Origin: Gillisia sp. Hel_I_86
GTDB lineage: Bacteria > Bacteroidota > Bacteroidia > Flavobacteriales > Flavobacteriaceae
Reading direction: 5' to 3'
Length of the DNA stretch: 64,000 nt
NCBI RefSeq assembly: GCF_007827275.1
Contig: NZ_VISE01000001.1
Span: forward strand, 3,472,001 to 3,536,000
Within the stretch, counting starts at the first letter, position 1. Each line of letters starts with the position of its first letter. The position numbers and the translations under genes are program-made. The notes under the pieces were generated by a model. The model was not told the DNA's origin. It did not search any database and saw only the letters and a list, made by a program, of their open reading frames with translations. Below, one piece after another: positions 52,798 through 61,956 of this stretch.

Positions 52798-53118
52798 TTA
52801 TTTCGTTTCCCTACTAGATTTAAGATCAAGTTTATCCATTAACTCTTTTGCTATTTGACCCCCTGAAATCCCGTATCCATCTACCAAAGTTCCTTTTTTA
52901 CCATCTTTGGTATGAATGCAATATAAGATGGCATTATCATCTGGGTTGCTCATTCCTTCAAATCTCAAAACCTTATCTACTTCAAAATCGTCTGCATGGT
53001 AAGATTCTGATTGAGACTTCAATTCGATTTTTTCATCCAATAAATTAAAATCATATTCGTAACCTTCCTCTAATTTCAACTTGTTTATTGCTTGAGACAA
53101 CGTGCCGTAATCTTTCAT
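52798..53118 (-). CDS. Small conserved Bacteroidota protein (often mislabelled phosphoribosylpyrophosphate synthetase)
   Basis: 106 aa, soluble, acidic. The pattern YGTLSQAINKLKLEEGYEYD, HADDFEVDKVLRFEGMSNPD and GTLVDGYGISG matches a Bacteroidota family that databases frequently call phosphoribosylpyrophosphate synthetase, but it is one third of a PRPP synthetase and has none of its catalytic motifs. I regard function as unknown. Its gap to dps is 100 bp. Confidence 0.65.
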   Translation of the reverse strand: MKDYGTLSQAINKLKLEEGYEYDFNLLDEKIELKSQSESYHADDFEVDKVLRFEGMSNPDDNAILYCIHTKDGKKGTLVDGYGISGGQIAKELMDKLDLKSSRETK

Positions 53119-53216
53119 TTTATCTTGGTTTTAATTTAGTTTGAAGTTACAGCCTAGCGTATCTAAAAGCAAATCGCATTATTGATTTAAGATATATTTA
53201 ACTCAAAAAAACGGGA

Positions 53217-53354
53217 TTATTTTTCTTGATCTTTTCTTCTGAAGAGGGCGAATGGAATTGCGAAAAAAACAAACAAGTACCAGCCTGTCAATATTCCTAT
53301 TAACGTGATAAGTGCAGCAACAATATATAGCCAATATGTTTTAATGAATTTCAT
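53217..53354 (-). CDS. Very small membrane protein
   Basis: 45 aa from ATG 53354, with two short hydrophobic stretches (LYIVAALITLIGILTGWYLF) and a basic end FRRKDQEK. Its ATG overlaps the stop of the DCC-family gene by 4 bp (ATGA), implying translational coupling. No family recognised. Confidence 0.55.
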   Translation of the reverse strand: MKFIKTYWLYIVAALITLIGILTGWYLFVFFAIPFALFRRKDQEK

Positions 53355-53821
53355 AATATTAAAAATAGAAATATAAACATAAAAAGCAGCAGATAATACA
53401 TCCAATAAAATGCAGGCTTTTCAGGATCCTTTCCAAAAAGAACGATTGTGGCCTTGTAATAGAAGTTTCTATTTTTTGCAATATGATTGTACCCCAAATC
53501 ACTTATTTTTTGAAACCATCCCTCTTTAGCATACCAAATATGCCATTTATCGTCGCCGGCGATATACAGGCTTCTGTAAGCAGAATCTGAGCCAGAATAA
53601 ACGCACCCATCAATCTCAATTAGTCGGCTTGCCTTTTTAAATTCTTTTTCAGGAATGTCTGGAAATTGAGCAGCAACTTCTTGATAAGTTTTAAAACTCA
53701 AATCGTTCTTGGTCCTTAATTCCCATCTGGTTTTCCACCACTTACAAAATTTGCATTCTCCATCCCAAACTAAAATCGGGCTACTCGGCGGATACTTGGT
53801 CTTGGTTATTTTCTTAAACAT
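53351..53821 (-). CDS. DCC-family (DUF393) thiol-disulfide oxidoreductase-like protein
   Basis: 156 aa. WDGECKFCKWW at the N-terminus is the DCC/DUF393 motif (DGxCxxC); the fold is thioredoxin-like with W-rich segments (DKWHIWYAKEGWFQKI) and a final hydrophobic helix (YYLLLFMFIFLFLIL) that would anchor it in the membrane. Probable redox role; substrates unknown. Leads the small two-gene unit with the 45-aa membrane protein. Confidence 0.8.
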   Translation of the reverse strand: MFKKITKTKYPPSSPILVWDGECKFCKWWKTRWELRTKNDLSFKTYQEVAAQFPDIPEKEFKKASRLIEIDGCVYSGSDSAYRSLYIAGDDKWHIWYAKEGWFQKISDLGYNHIAKNRNFYYKATIVLFGKDPEKPAFYWMYYLLLFMFIFLFLIL

Positions 53822-53946
53822 TTTGTGGTATTACTGAAAAAGTAAAATTATAAAATTTGAATTTGATACTTTTGTGAAAAGCACCTAAAAATTTGAATGT
53901 ACGAGATGTCATTCTCTTTAGGTTAATATGATGGTAAAGCAATCCT

Positions 53947-55014
53947 ATGCAAAAAAAGATTGGGAAGAAAATTTTAGTTACTGGAGGAGCTGGTTTTATT
54001 GGGTCTTATGTAGTTGGATTATTTGTAAATAAATATCCCAACTACGAGGTGTTCAATTTAGATGCGTTGACCTATGCGGGGAATTTGGAAAATTTGAGGG
54101 ATATCGAAGGGGTATCAAATTATACTTTTTTAAAAGCAGATATTAATGATGCCCAAGAGATAGCAAGATTATTTCAAAAACATCAATTCGATAGGGTAAT
54201 TCATCTCGCAGCAGAATCTCACGTAGATCGATCCATTACAGATCCCTTGGCTTTTGTTAAAACCAATGTGATTGGTACGATGAATTTATTGAATGCTGCA
54301 AAAGAATGTTGGAAAAATGATATGGAGAATAAAGTGTTCTATCACATTAGTACAGATGAAGTATATGGTACCTTAGGAGAAACGGGATTATTTACAGAAA
54401 CCACATCGTATGCCCCTAACTCTCCTTATTCGGCCTCCAAAGCAAGTTCAGATCACTTTGTAAGGGCTTACGGGGAAACATATGATCTACCATTTATAAT
54501 TTCCAATTGTTCCAATAATTATGGGCCCAATCAATTTCCCGAAAAACTGATTCCTTTATTTATCAATAATATAATTGAAGAAAAACCACTGCCTGTTTAT
54601 GGAAATGGTGATTATACAAGGGACTGGTTGTATGTAATTGATCATGCATGTGCAATTGATGAGGTTTTCCACAAAGGAAAAAATAAAGAAACCTATAATA
54701 TTGGTGGAATCAATGAATGGAAAAACATTGAGCTTGTAAAACTTCTATGTCAAATAATGGACGTTAAACTCCATAGGAAGGAAGGGAGCTCTGCCAAACT
54801 AATCAGCTTTATAAAAGATCGTCCAGGGCATGATAAACGTTATGCGATTGACGCGTCCAAAATAGGCAAACAATTAGGTTGGAAACCAACGGTAACTTTT
54901 GAAGAGGGTTTGGTTAAAACAGTCGATTGGTACTTAAATAATGAGGAATGGTTAAATCATCTAACTTCTGGAACATATAAGGACTATTATTTTAATCAAT
55001 ATTCTACCAAATAA
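53947..55014 (+). CDS. rmlB: dTDP-glucose 4,6-dehydratase
   Basis: 355 aa extended SDR. NAD-binding [14 protein letters not shown], the substrate/active site Asp-Glu-Tyr...Lys (STDEVYGTLGE and YSASKASSDHFVRAYGETY), NNYGPNQFPEKLIP, and VYGNGDYTRDWLYVIDHACA. It converts dTDP-glucose to the 4-keto-6-deoxy intermediate for deoxysugar synthesis. A TACTTTTG -7 lies at 53867-53874. rmlA starts 3 bp downstream. rmlC and rmlD are not in the window. Confidence 0.95.
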   Translation: MQKKIGKKILVTGGAGFIGSYVVGLFVNKYPNYEVFNLDALTYAGNLENLRDIEGVSNYTFLKADINDAQEIARLFQKHQFDRVIHLAAESHVDRSITDPLAFVKTNVIGTMNLLNAAKECWKNDMENKVFYHISTDEVYGTLGETGLFTETTSYAPNSPYSASKASSDHFVRAYGETYDLPFIISNCSNNYGPNQFPEKLIPLFINNIIEEKPLPVYGNGDYTRDWLYVIDHACAIDEVFHKGKNKETYNIGGINEWKNIELVKLLCQIMDVKLHRKEGSSAKLISFIKDRPGHDKRYAIDASKIGKQLGWKPTVTFEEGLVKTVDWYLNNEEWLNHLTSGTYKDYYFNQYSTK

Positions 55015-55017
55015 CTT

Positions 55018-55899
55018 ATGAAAGGAATAATATTAGCGGGAGGAACCGGCACAAGGCTCTATCCCATAACAAAAGGGATTTCCAAACAGTTATTGCCCAT
55101 TTATGATAAACCGATGATTTATTACCCATTATCGGTTTTAATGCTGGCGGGAATACGGGAAGTTTTAATAATATCCACCCCAGAAGATCTCCCCAATTTC
55201 AGAAAATTATTGGGAAATGGAAAGGAGTTGGGCATGAGTTTTTCTTTTTTGGAACAAGCTTCGCCAGATGGCCTGGCCCAAGCATTTATAATTGGTGAAG
55301 AATTTATAGCCGATGATGATGTATGCCTTATTTTGGGTGACAATATTTTTTACGGACAGGGTTTTACGGGAATGCTAAAAAGTGCTGTTGAAAACTCTAA
55401 AAACAGAAAAGCTACCGTTTTTGGTTATTTCGTACAAAATCCCAAACAATATGGTGTTGTAGAATTTAGTGAAAACGGGAAAGTTAAGAGCATACAAGAA
55501 AAACCCACAAACCCAAAAAGCAATTATGCCGTTACAGGCATCTATTTTTATCCAAATTCGGTTATCAAAATAGCAAAAACGGTTAAACCGAGTGACCGTG
55601 GCGAATTGGAAATCACTAGTGTAAATCAGGAATATTTAAAAGCTGGAGATCTAGAAGTGGAACTTATGGGTCGGGGTTTTGCTTGGCTGGATACGGGCAC
55701 CCATGAATCCTTTTTGGAAGCTTCCAATTTTGTGCATACCATAGAAAAACGACAAGGATTAAAAATAGCTTGTTTGGAGGAGATAGCTTTTGATAAAAAG
55801 TATATTTCCAGGGAAAAACTCAGTGAACTGGCAATTCCATTAATTAAAAATGAGTATGGGCAATACTTGATGAATATTTTAAATAAAAATAAGCAATAA
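55018..55899 (+). CDS. rmlA: Glucose-1-phosphate thymidylyltransferase
   Basis: 293 aa, full length. [20 protein letters not shown] (nucleotide loop), [31 protein letters not shown], and [20 protein letters not shown] are the RmlA core. It makes dTDP-glucose from dTTP and glucose-1-phosphate, feeding rmlB. Bases 55534-55791 recur with about 80-90% identity at 63009-63265, in the same orientation, forming a direct repeat around the intervening genes. Confidence 0.95.
   Translation: MKGIILAGGTGTRLYPITKGISKQLLPIYDKPMIYYPLSVLMLAGIREVLIISTPEDLPNFRKLLGNGKELGMSFSFLEQASPDGLAQAFIIGEEFIADDDVCLILGDNIFYGQGFTGMLKSAVENSKNRKATVFGYFVQNPKQYGVVEFSENGKVKSIQEKPTNPKSNYAVTGIYFYPNSVIKIAKTVKPSDRGELEITSVNQEYLKAGDLEVELMGRGFAWLDTGTHESFLEASNFVHTIEKRQGLKIACLEEIAFDKKYISREKLSELAIPLIKNEYGQYLMNILNKNKQ
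55534..55791 (+). repeat. Left direct repeat (C-terminal part of rmlA), partner of 63009-63265
   Basis: 258 bp versus 257 bp in the right copy. Identity by eye includes runs of 37 and 44 bases, interrupted by scattered changes. Outside this patch the two copies diverge (different C-terminal ends). Confidence 0.85.
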
Positions 55900-56062
55900 C
55901 CTGAAACTTGATTAGATTAAACTGATGATAAGCATGGATAATTAGTCAAATAATTTAAATCTACACAGCTTGAGAAGTATCCTGATTTTTAACCAAAAGC
56001 AGTAGAATTAAAATTCTGAAAACCCTTACAAAGGAGATGATCTTAGAGAGTACTTGTGTTTT

Positions 56063-56422
56063 TTACCAGGTTTTCTCAAAAAACTGTTTATTAAATTCTC
56101 TTTTAGAACTTTTGAAGTTGGAACTACTATTATTATCAGTTATATAATCTGTTTCACTTTTAAAAAATTTAGCTAATAAGGCTAATGGAGTAAGGATACA
56201 ATAAAATACAAGAGTTAATAATATATTTGGTACAATATAGCTTAGAATTAATGCAATCTGGTGCCATATCTTTTCAATAAAATCAGAAAATTTTTCCGAA
56301 AATAGACTACCGGCGATTAAGATTAACAAGCCATAAGTAATTATCTCTGAATTTAAAAAATAATTAATTATTAGAAAGCCAAATGCAATAGAAAGTATTG
56401 TGGTATGGGATTGTAATTTCAT
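56063..56422 (-). CDS. SxtJ-like membrane protein
   Basis: 119 aa with three or four hydrophobic segments (TILSIAFGFLIINYFLN, IALILSYIVPNILLTLVFYC). The mix of TM helices and the short basic tail (FKSSKREFNKQFFEKTW) match the SxtJ family that accompanies carbamoyltransferase and DUF5989 proteins in sugar-modification loci. Last gene in the minus-strand module, 7 bp after the DUF5989 gene. Function unknown; probably a membrane partner in decoration export. Confidence 0.7.
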   Translation of the reverse strand: MKLQSHTTILSIAFGFLIINYFLNSEIITYGLLILIAGSLFSEKFSDFIEKIWHQIALILSYIVPNILLTLVFYCILTPLALLAKFFKSETDYITDNNSSSNFKSSKREFNKQFFEKTW

Positions 56423-56429
56423 CTAGAAG

Positions 56430-56570
56430 TTAGAATAATGTATAGATGAATGGGGAAAGCGCACTACTTCCTGCTACAAGTACCAAAAATCCAATTAATA
56501 CAAGTATGACAATCACCGGAATCATCCAGAATTTTTTTCTCTCCATTAAAAAGTTAACAAGTTCTTTCAT
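56430..56570 (-). CDS. 46-aa DUF5989 (SxtK-like) membrane protein
   Basis: MKELVNFLMERKKFWMIPVI, a TM helix (VILVLIGFLVLVAG) and SSALSPFIYTLF. This is the DUF5989 pattern (FLxxxKKxWMxPxxxxLxxxG, AxSPFIYxLF). It sits between MBOAT and SxtJ-like genes with 2-bp and 7-bp gaps. Its small size makes it easy to overlook. The order carbamoyltransferase ... DUF5989-SxtJ is conserved in other modification loci. Confidence 0.82.
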   Translation of the reverse strand: MKELVNFLMERKKFWMIPVIVILVLIGFLVLVAGSSALSPFIYTLF

Positions 56571-56572
56571 AA

Positions 56573-57997
56573 TTAAAAATCGAAATAAATAAACTGTTGT
56601 GGATTGCTGCCAAAGTTAAGGATTATTAGGGTTATAATTAACATGAATACAATTATTCTTAACGGTTTTTGTTTGAATTTTAGAGGGTTTCTTTCATCAT
56701 ATCTCATATTCCATTCAAGTATAATTAACAAAACCATGTAGAAAAAAAGTTTAATATTGGGACTAATAGTGAAATATGTTGGATTGGACATATGCCATAC
56801 ATAGGTGAATGCTTCAGTTAAGGTTTCGCTTCTAAAGAAAACCCATCCAATTGTTACTAAAACAAAAGTCCTAAGTATAAAAAATACTTCTTTAAAAGTT
56901 GGAATTTTTTTATTCAATGCTACGATATCTATAAATTTTCTATTCGATTTCCCTATAAAAGAGGGAAGAAACAAAACAGCATGGAATGCACCCCATACTA
57001 TAAATGTCCAGTTAGCGCCATGCCACAAGCCGCTAACAATAAAAATTATAAAAATATTCCGAATAGATATCAATTTTGTGTTTTTTGACCCGCCAAGAGG
57101 GATAAATAAATAATCCCTGAACCAGGTGGAAAGAGAAATATGCCATCTTCTCCAAAATTCTCCAACATTGCGGGAGAAATAAGGAAATTTAAAATTTGAC
57201 ATCAATTCAAAGCCAAAAAGTTTAGCAGTACCAATTGCTATATCTGAGTAACCACTAAAATCACAATATATTTGGAACGCAAAATAGATGGCTCCTAACC
57301 AGAGTGTGCCTCCACCTTGATTCTCAAAATCCCCGAATATTTCCCCTACGACGAAACCCATAGAATCGGCAATAACCACTTTTTTAAATAGCCCCCAGAG
57401 AATTAATCGTAAACCTTGTAGTATCTGATCTTTATTGTAAATTCTTTTATTAAGTATTTGCGGAAGAAAATTGGTAGCTCTTTCAATAGGCCCGGCCACC
57501 AACTGCGGGAAAAATGATACAAAAGATGCGAATGAGATAAAATTTCTAGTAGGTTTTAGATTATTTCTGTAGATATCAATAGTGTAGGACATTGTCTGAA
57601 AAGTGTAAAAGGAGATCCCCACCGGTAAAATAATCTTTAAAGTCCAGATGTTCTCAGTACTATAACCAATACTATTTAATAGGTCCACCCACGAATCTAT
57701 AAAGAAATTATAGTATTTAAAGAACATAAGTAAACCCAAATTACATACTATACTAGTGAATAAGAGGATTTTTTTTTGAAATTCACTTTTGGTTTCTACA
57801 ATTCGAAGACCTATTAGGTAGTCTATAATAGTTGAAAAAACAATCAATGCTAAAAACCTGTAGTCCCACCATCCATAGAAAATATATGAACTTATTAAAA
57901 TGATAATGTTTTGTATTATTCGCTTTTCCTGAAAAAGCCAATAGATAATAAAGACAATTGGTAAGAAAATCAGGAATTCAAATGAATTAAAAAGCAT
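56573..57997 (-). CDS. MBOAT-family O-acyltransferase (AlgI-like)
   Basis: 474 aa, about 10-12 TMs. Signature: the active His in SGLWHGANWTFIVWGAFHAV and VGEFWRRWHISLSTWFRDYL. AlgI-type enzymes take acyl groups from a cytosolic donor and pass them across the membrane for O-acylation of a polysaccharide. The upstream SGNH gene's stop overlaps its start by one base (TAATG). It probably works with one or both SGNH proteins as the AlgI/AlgJ/AlgX-type pair. Confidence 0.92.
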   Translation of the reverse strand: MLFNSFEFLIFLPIVFIIYWLFQEKRIIQNIIILISSYIFYGWWDYRFLALIVFSTIIDYLIGLRIVETKSEFQKKILLFTSIVCNLGLLMFFKYYNFFIDSWVDLLNSIGYSTENIWTLKIILPVGISFYTFQTMSYTIDIYRNNLKPTRNFISFASFVSFFPQLVAGPIERATNFLPQILNKRIYNKDQILQGLRLILWGLFKKVVIADSMGFVVGEIFGDFENQGGGTLWLGAIYFAFQIYCDFSGYSDIAIGTAKLFGFELMSNFKFPYFSRNVGEFWRRWHISLSTWFRDYLFIPLGGSKNTKLISIRNIFIIFIVSGLWHGANWTFIVWGAFHAVLFLPSFIGKSNRKFIDIVALNKKIPTFKEVFFILRTFVLVTIGWVFFRSETLTEAFTYVWHMSNPTYFTISPNIKLFFYMVLLIILEWNMRYDERNPLKFKQKPLRIIVFMLIITLIILNFGSNPQQFIYFDF

Positions 57998-58941
57998 TAC
58001 TTCAATTCTGAAATTAAAATATCTGAAAGTTTCTTACCTATAAGAGTATGCCCAAATTCATTGGGATGAGAATCTCCGGGGATTATCTGTAATTTCTCAA
58101 AACTGACACCTTTTAAGGTTTCATATAAATCAATAAATTCAAAATCATAATCCTGAGAGATGGTTTTTATCTTATTGTGAATGGGTAAAAAGGGGTAATC
58201 CTGCAGAAAATGAATATCTGGTATTAAAACCAGATAAACTTTGATATCTTCTGCTTTAGCGTATTTAGCTAGTTTGGCCAGAGAGCCCTCCATTAATTTA
58301 AAACCCTTATTTTCAGGTTCATATAGGGTGTTGTAATGCTCATTTAAACTCTCTTTATTATTGGCTATCATCTTTTTAATGGCTATTGTTACAGATGCTG
58401 CCAGTTCACTATTTTTTAGCAGGAAGTTTCCAGAGCCCATTGGCAATATTTCTGCATCATTTAGAAAATAATTAATAACGATAATTTCAGGATCAATCGC
58501 TGTTTGATTTCTTAGAAAATTTTCTGTATATCGGAATGTGTTATAATTACCTACCGAAGCATTTAGCACCTGGTAATCAAGGTTTTCATCATTTAATCTG
58601 TCATTAACAATTTCTGCATAGCTATTTTCATTTTCTATGCCCCAACCCAAACTGATAGAAGATCCTAGGAATAAAATTTTTTTCTTGTCAGGATTGGGCT
58701 CTGGGGATCTCATTCCTAATGAATTAAGTTTTATTTCCACATTTTGAAGTGTAGCTTCTTTGCTTTTCTTGTGAACATGGCCAAGAACGGAATCTTGGGT
58801 TTTAAGTTCATTGGCATATTTCCACATTTCGATGTTATAATTACTCATATCTGAGTTAATTAATCTCAAAGCCAATTCAAGTATGAATAGTCCAATAATC
58901 AATATTATAAGAGAAATGAAGATGTCCTTAATTTTTTTCAT
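57997..58941 (-). CDS. SGNH/GDSL hydrolase-like protein
   Basis: 314 aa, N-terminal TM (FISLIILIIGLFILELALRL). SGNH blocks: Ser in LFLGSSISLGWGIENENS, Asn in NASVGNYNT, the Asn of VINYFLNDAE, and the DxxH pair in GDSHPNEFGH. The catalytic residues are present. In an MBOAT operon such proteins act as periplasmic O-acetyltransferases transferring the acyl group onto the glycan. It overlaps the upstream SGNH gene by 14 bp. Confidence 0.88.
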   Translation of the reverse strand: MKKIKDIFISLIILIIGLFILELALRLINSDMSNYNIEMWKYANELKTQDSVLGHVHKKSKEATLQNVEIKLNSLGMRSPEPNPDKKKILFLGSSISLGWGIENENSYAEIVNDRLNDENLDYQVLNASVGNYNTFRYTENFLRNQTAIDPEIIVINYFLNDAEILPMGSGNFLLKNSELAASVTIAIKKMIANNKESLNEHYNTLYEPENKGFKLMEGSLAKLAKYAKAEDIKVYLVLIPDIHFLQDYPFLPIHNKIKTISQDYDFEFIDLYETLKGVSFEKLQIIPGDSHPNEFGHTLIGKKLSDILISELK

Positions 58942-60004
58942 TTTGAAATTTATCGATTAAATAGAATGAAATTTTTTCTGATACTTTTTCACTTCCTAAA
59001 TTCGTAAGATGCAAACCATCATTTATATTAACAAAATTATTGTTCCGATCAATGAGTTCATGAAGTTTTATGAGAGGAATATTATAACACCCAGCTTTCT
59101 GTTCAATTAAATTATTTAATGAAGGAATTAATTCATTTAGATAGAACTGAATTTCCTTATTGTTAAAAATCCCCTGTTTTTGCAAATTAGCTTTCATAAG
59201 CATAGGTACATGATAATCTGTTGTTAGAATAGGGCTTATCCCATAAATAAGACATGTGTTAATAAACACCTCAAGCTGTTTTTCATATTGATCTAAAATT
59301 CTTGATTTGTCCATCGGAGAGAATTTAGATTGTTTAAACATCTCTAAATCTTCTGAGAAATTGGCATATTTTCGAAGTTGTAACCAAAGATTGGGGAAAA
59401 ACATGTTTTTAATCCCCTTATAGGTATCTGTTTTTGGATTATTTCTATTTAGGTACTTCTTAGATCCTGTCCAATATGACTTATTTTTCGATAAATAGAT
59501 CATATCGATCAATGACGAGGAAAGTATAACATACTTAGGGTTAAGAGGAACCACTTTAGTTGTTAAGAGAAGATTGGTCATAGACAATATATTTCCTCCT
59601 ACACCTGCATTTCTTGAAACAAGTTTAGTGTTTAAGCTATCATTTAGTTTTTTGATAGATAAATAAGGGAATCGTTTGTTTTCCTGAACATTTTCTAATT
59701 CAACCGTGCTGGCCCCCATGAAAACTACATCAATTTTATCCTTCGAATTATCTCCGGGGCCGATTAAAAAACCATGTATATCGGTTTGTTTGATCACTGG
59801 TTTTTTTTCATTGCTATCCTCATAAGGACTTACTTTTACCAAGGATAATGGATTATTTTCCTTAAAATTGATGCTTCTTGAAATCCCAGGATCATCTTCC
59901 AATATCAAACCAAGAATAGGGTCTGTCACCATCAAAAAAAGAATTATGACCACGAAATTGATGGCTATCAATTTTATTAATTTGATGATCTTCGTCTTAG
60001 TCAT
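58928..60004 (-). CDS. SGNH hydrolase-like membrane-anchored protein
   Basis: 358 aa from ATG 60004, which overlaps the carbamoyltransferase stop by 8 bp; a longer start at 60058 would lie inside that gene and is rejected. N-terminal TM (IKLIAINFVVIILFLMVTDP). The Ser of VVFMGASTVELEN, the Gly/Asn of RNAGVGGN and the D/H of INDGLHLTNLGSE fit a diverged SGNH fold. Likely partner of the MBOAT enzyme or a second acyltransferase. The order in the operon suggests it acts with the carbamoyltransferase product. Confidence 0.75.
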   Translation of the reverse strand: MTKTKIIKLIKLIAINFVVIILFLMVTDPILGLILEDDPGISRSINFKENNPLSLVKVSPYEDSNEKKPVIKQTDIHGFLIGPGDNSKDKIDVVFMGASTVELENVQENKRFPYLSIKKLNDSLNTKLVSRNAGVGGNILSMTNLLLTTKVVPLNPKYVILSSSLIDMIYLSKNKSYWTGSKKYLNRNNPKTDTYKGIKNMFFPNLWLQLRKYANFSEDLEMFKQSKFSPMDKSRILDQYEKQLEVFINTCLIYGISPILTTDYHVPMLMKANLQKQGIFNNKEIQFYLNELIPSLNNLIEQKAGCYNIPLIKLHELIDRNNNFVNINDGLHLTNLGSEKVSEKISFYLIDKFQNEKN

Positions 60005-61850
60005 TTTTAAATATCTCCCTTTTAATTTCAGCGATTTGTGTGTTTTTATCGTATACATGATTATTGATCACCAAATAATCCATTTCTGTAGACATAAAGC
60101 ATCGGTAGGCATCTTCTGGAGAATTTACAATAGGTTCTCCCCTTACATTAAAACTTGTATTGACTAAAACACCTACACCCGTCACCTTTTTAAATTCATT
60201 AATCAGGGTCCAAAATTTTTTGTTTGTATTTTTTGAAACAGTTTGAATCCTTGCACTAAAATCTACATGAGTTATAGATTGGAGCGAACTTCTTTTGGTA
60301 TATAGTTTATCCCAATAATTTAGGTTATAATAATTTTCTGGGACATCACATTTTATTCTCTCTGAAATTTCTTTTACCATTAACATATAGGGACTTTTTA
60401 AATTATCCTTGAAAAATTCCTCATAATCTTCTTCTAGAACGGACGGGGCAAAAGGTCTAAACCCTTCTCTGTATTTAATTTTGAGATTTAATTTTTTTTG
60501 CATTTCATGGTTTCTGGGGTCGGCTAATATAGATCTATTGCCGAGTGCACGGGGACCAAATTCCGATCTTCCCTGGAACCACCCAACCACAAATCCTTTC
60601 GATAAAAGTCTTGCAGCTTCCTCCGAGGTACTTTCAAAGCTTTCATGATAAACGGATGTTGCCTTATATTTTTTATTCATGCTAAGAATTTCCTTATTTG
60701 AATAATAAGGCCCTAAATAAGATCCCTTCATGTTATCATAAGAATCTGTATAAATTCTTTCATTTTGGAAGTACATATAATTTGCGGCAAGGGCAGCTCC
60801 TAATGCGCCACCGGCATCGCCTGATGCTGGTTGTATATAAATGTTACCAAATAAATTTAATCCATGAATTTTTCCATTTGCAACACAATTCAAGGCAACA
60901 CCACCCGACAAGCACAAATTATTGGAATTTGTAAGGCGCTTAGCCTCTTTTGCCATTTTAATTACAACTTCCTCAGTAATATCTTGAATAGCGAAAGCCA
61001 GATTGCAATGTGATTGTAAAAGTTCATCTGTATCATCTCTTACTTTTAATCCGAATAAAGTTTCAAATTTTTTGTGGTCAATCATTCTGCTGCCACCCGC
61101 ATATCTAAAATATTTTTGATTTATAAATAGTGAACCATCTTCTTTAATATCAATGATCTCATCTTTAATTTTTGAAATATAAATTTTCGTGTCTTTAGAC
61201 TCTGGATTGCCATAAGGAGCAAGACCCATTAGCTTATATTCGCCTGAATTTACCCGAAACCCTAAATAATAAGTGAATGCGCTGTAGAGCAAACCTAAAG
61301 AATGGGGAAAGTATAGCTCTTTAAGAATTTCAATTTTATTGCTTTTTCCAATTCCAATGGATGCCGTGCTCCATTCTCCAACACCATCTATAGTAAGTAT
61401 CGCAGATTCTTGGTAGTTTGAAACAAAGAAACTACTAGCAGCATGAGAAAGATGATGTTCAGAAAATAGAATTTTAACTTTCTTACTATCGAAATCCTTA
61501 TCAATATTTTTTAGTTGCTCCTTCAATAGTTTCCTAAAGAACATTTTTTCTTTAATCCAAATAGGAATCGATCTTAAAAAGGAAAAAAGCCCTTGTGGCG
61601 CAATTGCGTAATAGGTACTAAGTAATCTTTCGAATTTTAGTAAAGGTTTATCATAAAAAATAATTGCATCCAATTCGTTCAACAAAAGTCCGGTCTCTTC
61701 CAGACAAAATTTGATTGAATTTATGGGGAAATCTGGAGTATGCTTAATCCTGGTAAACCTCTCCTCTTGGACAGATGCGATAATTTCATTATTCACCATT
61801 ATACTTGCCGCAGAGTCATGGTAGAAACATGATATCCCTAAGATTTTCAT
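59997..61850 (-). CDS. O-carbamoyltransferase (NodU/CmcH/SxtI-like)
   Basis: 617 aa, full length. N-terminal Kae1-like domain: FYHDSAASIMVNNEIIASVQ, EERFTRIKHTPDFP, the His-rich FSEHHLSHAASSFF, and LSGGVALNCVANGKI. The C-terminal YrdC-like carbamoyl domain: WFQGRSEFGPRALGNRSILA, FRPFAPSV. It transfers carbamoyl from carbamoyl phosphate onto a hydroxyl, probably of a sugar in the polysaccharide. First gene of a tightly overlapping operon (stops and starts overlap by 8, 14 and 1 bp down to MBOAT). Confidence 0.93.
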   Translation of the reverse strand: MKILGISCFYHDSAASIMVNNEIIASVQEERFTRIKHTPDFPINSIKFCLEETGLLLNELDAIIFYDKPLLKFERLLSTYYAIAPQGLFSFLRSIPIWIKEKMFFRKLLKEQLKNIDKDFDSKKVKILFSEHHLSHAASSFFVSNYQESAILTIDGVGEWSTASIGIGKSNKIEILKELYFPHSLGLLYSAFTYYLGFRVNSGEYKLMGLAPYGNPESKDTKIYISKIKDEIIDIKEDGSLFINQKYFRYAGGSRMIDHKKFETLFGLKVRDDTDELLQSHCNLAFAIQDITEEVVIKMAKEAKRLTNSNNLCLSGGVALNCVANGKIHGLNLFGNIYIQPASGDAGGALGAALAANYMYFQNERIYTDSYDNMKGSYLGPYYSNKEILSMNKKYKATSVYHESFESTSEEAARLLSKGFVVGWFQGRSEFGPRALGNRSILADPRNHEMQKKLNLKIKYREGFRPFAPSVLEEDYEEFFKDNLKSPYMLMVKEISERIKCDVPENYYNLNYWDKLYTKRSSLQSITHVDFSARIQTVSKNTNKKFWTLINEFKKVTGVGVLVNTSFNVRGEPIVNSPEDAYRCFMSTEMDYLVINNHVYDKNTQIAEIKREIFKND

Positions 61851-61863
61851 CTTTTATTTTTAA

Positions 61864-61902
61864 CAAAAATATAGGTTTCCTTTTTATAACCTAATATATT
61901 TG
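61864..61902. promoter_or_regulatory. Divergent -7 elements between the carbamoyltransferase and SASA-type gene
   Basis: On the minus strand TATTTTTG (61871-61864) leads to the carbamoyltransferase; on the plus strand TATATTTG (61895-61902) leads to the gene at 61957. No clear TTTG -33 elements were found, so the pair is a moderate call. Confidence 0.45.
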
Positions 61903-61956
61903 ACTTTTAAATAGAAGAATGTTTTAAATATTTATTAAAAAAAAGGAAAACATTTT

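Noticed and set aside
52798-53118. A phosphoribosylpyrophosphate synthetase
   Set aside because: The protein is 106 aa and lacks the PRPP-binding and ATP-binding motifs of real PRPP synthetases; the label appears to be a database error.
53947-55899. A complete dTDP-rhamnose operon
   Set aside because: Only rmlB and rmlA are present; rmlC and rmlD are not in the window, so the final sugar is unknown.
56063-61850. A saxitoxin biosynthesis cluster, because of SxtI/SxtJ/SxtK-like genes
   Set aside because: No sxtA-type polyketide synthase, amidinotransferase or other core enzymes are present. The context (rmlA/rmlB, MBOAT, SGNH) fits sugar decoration.
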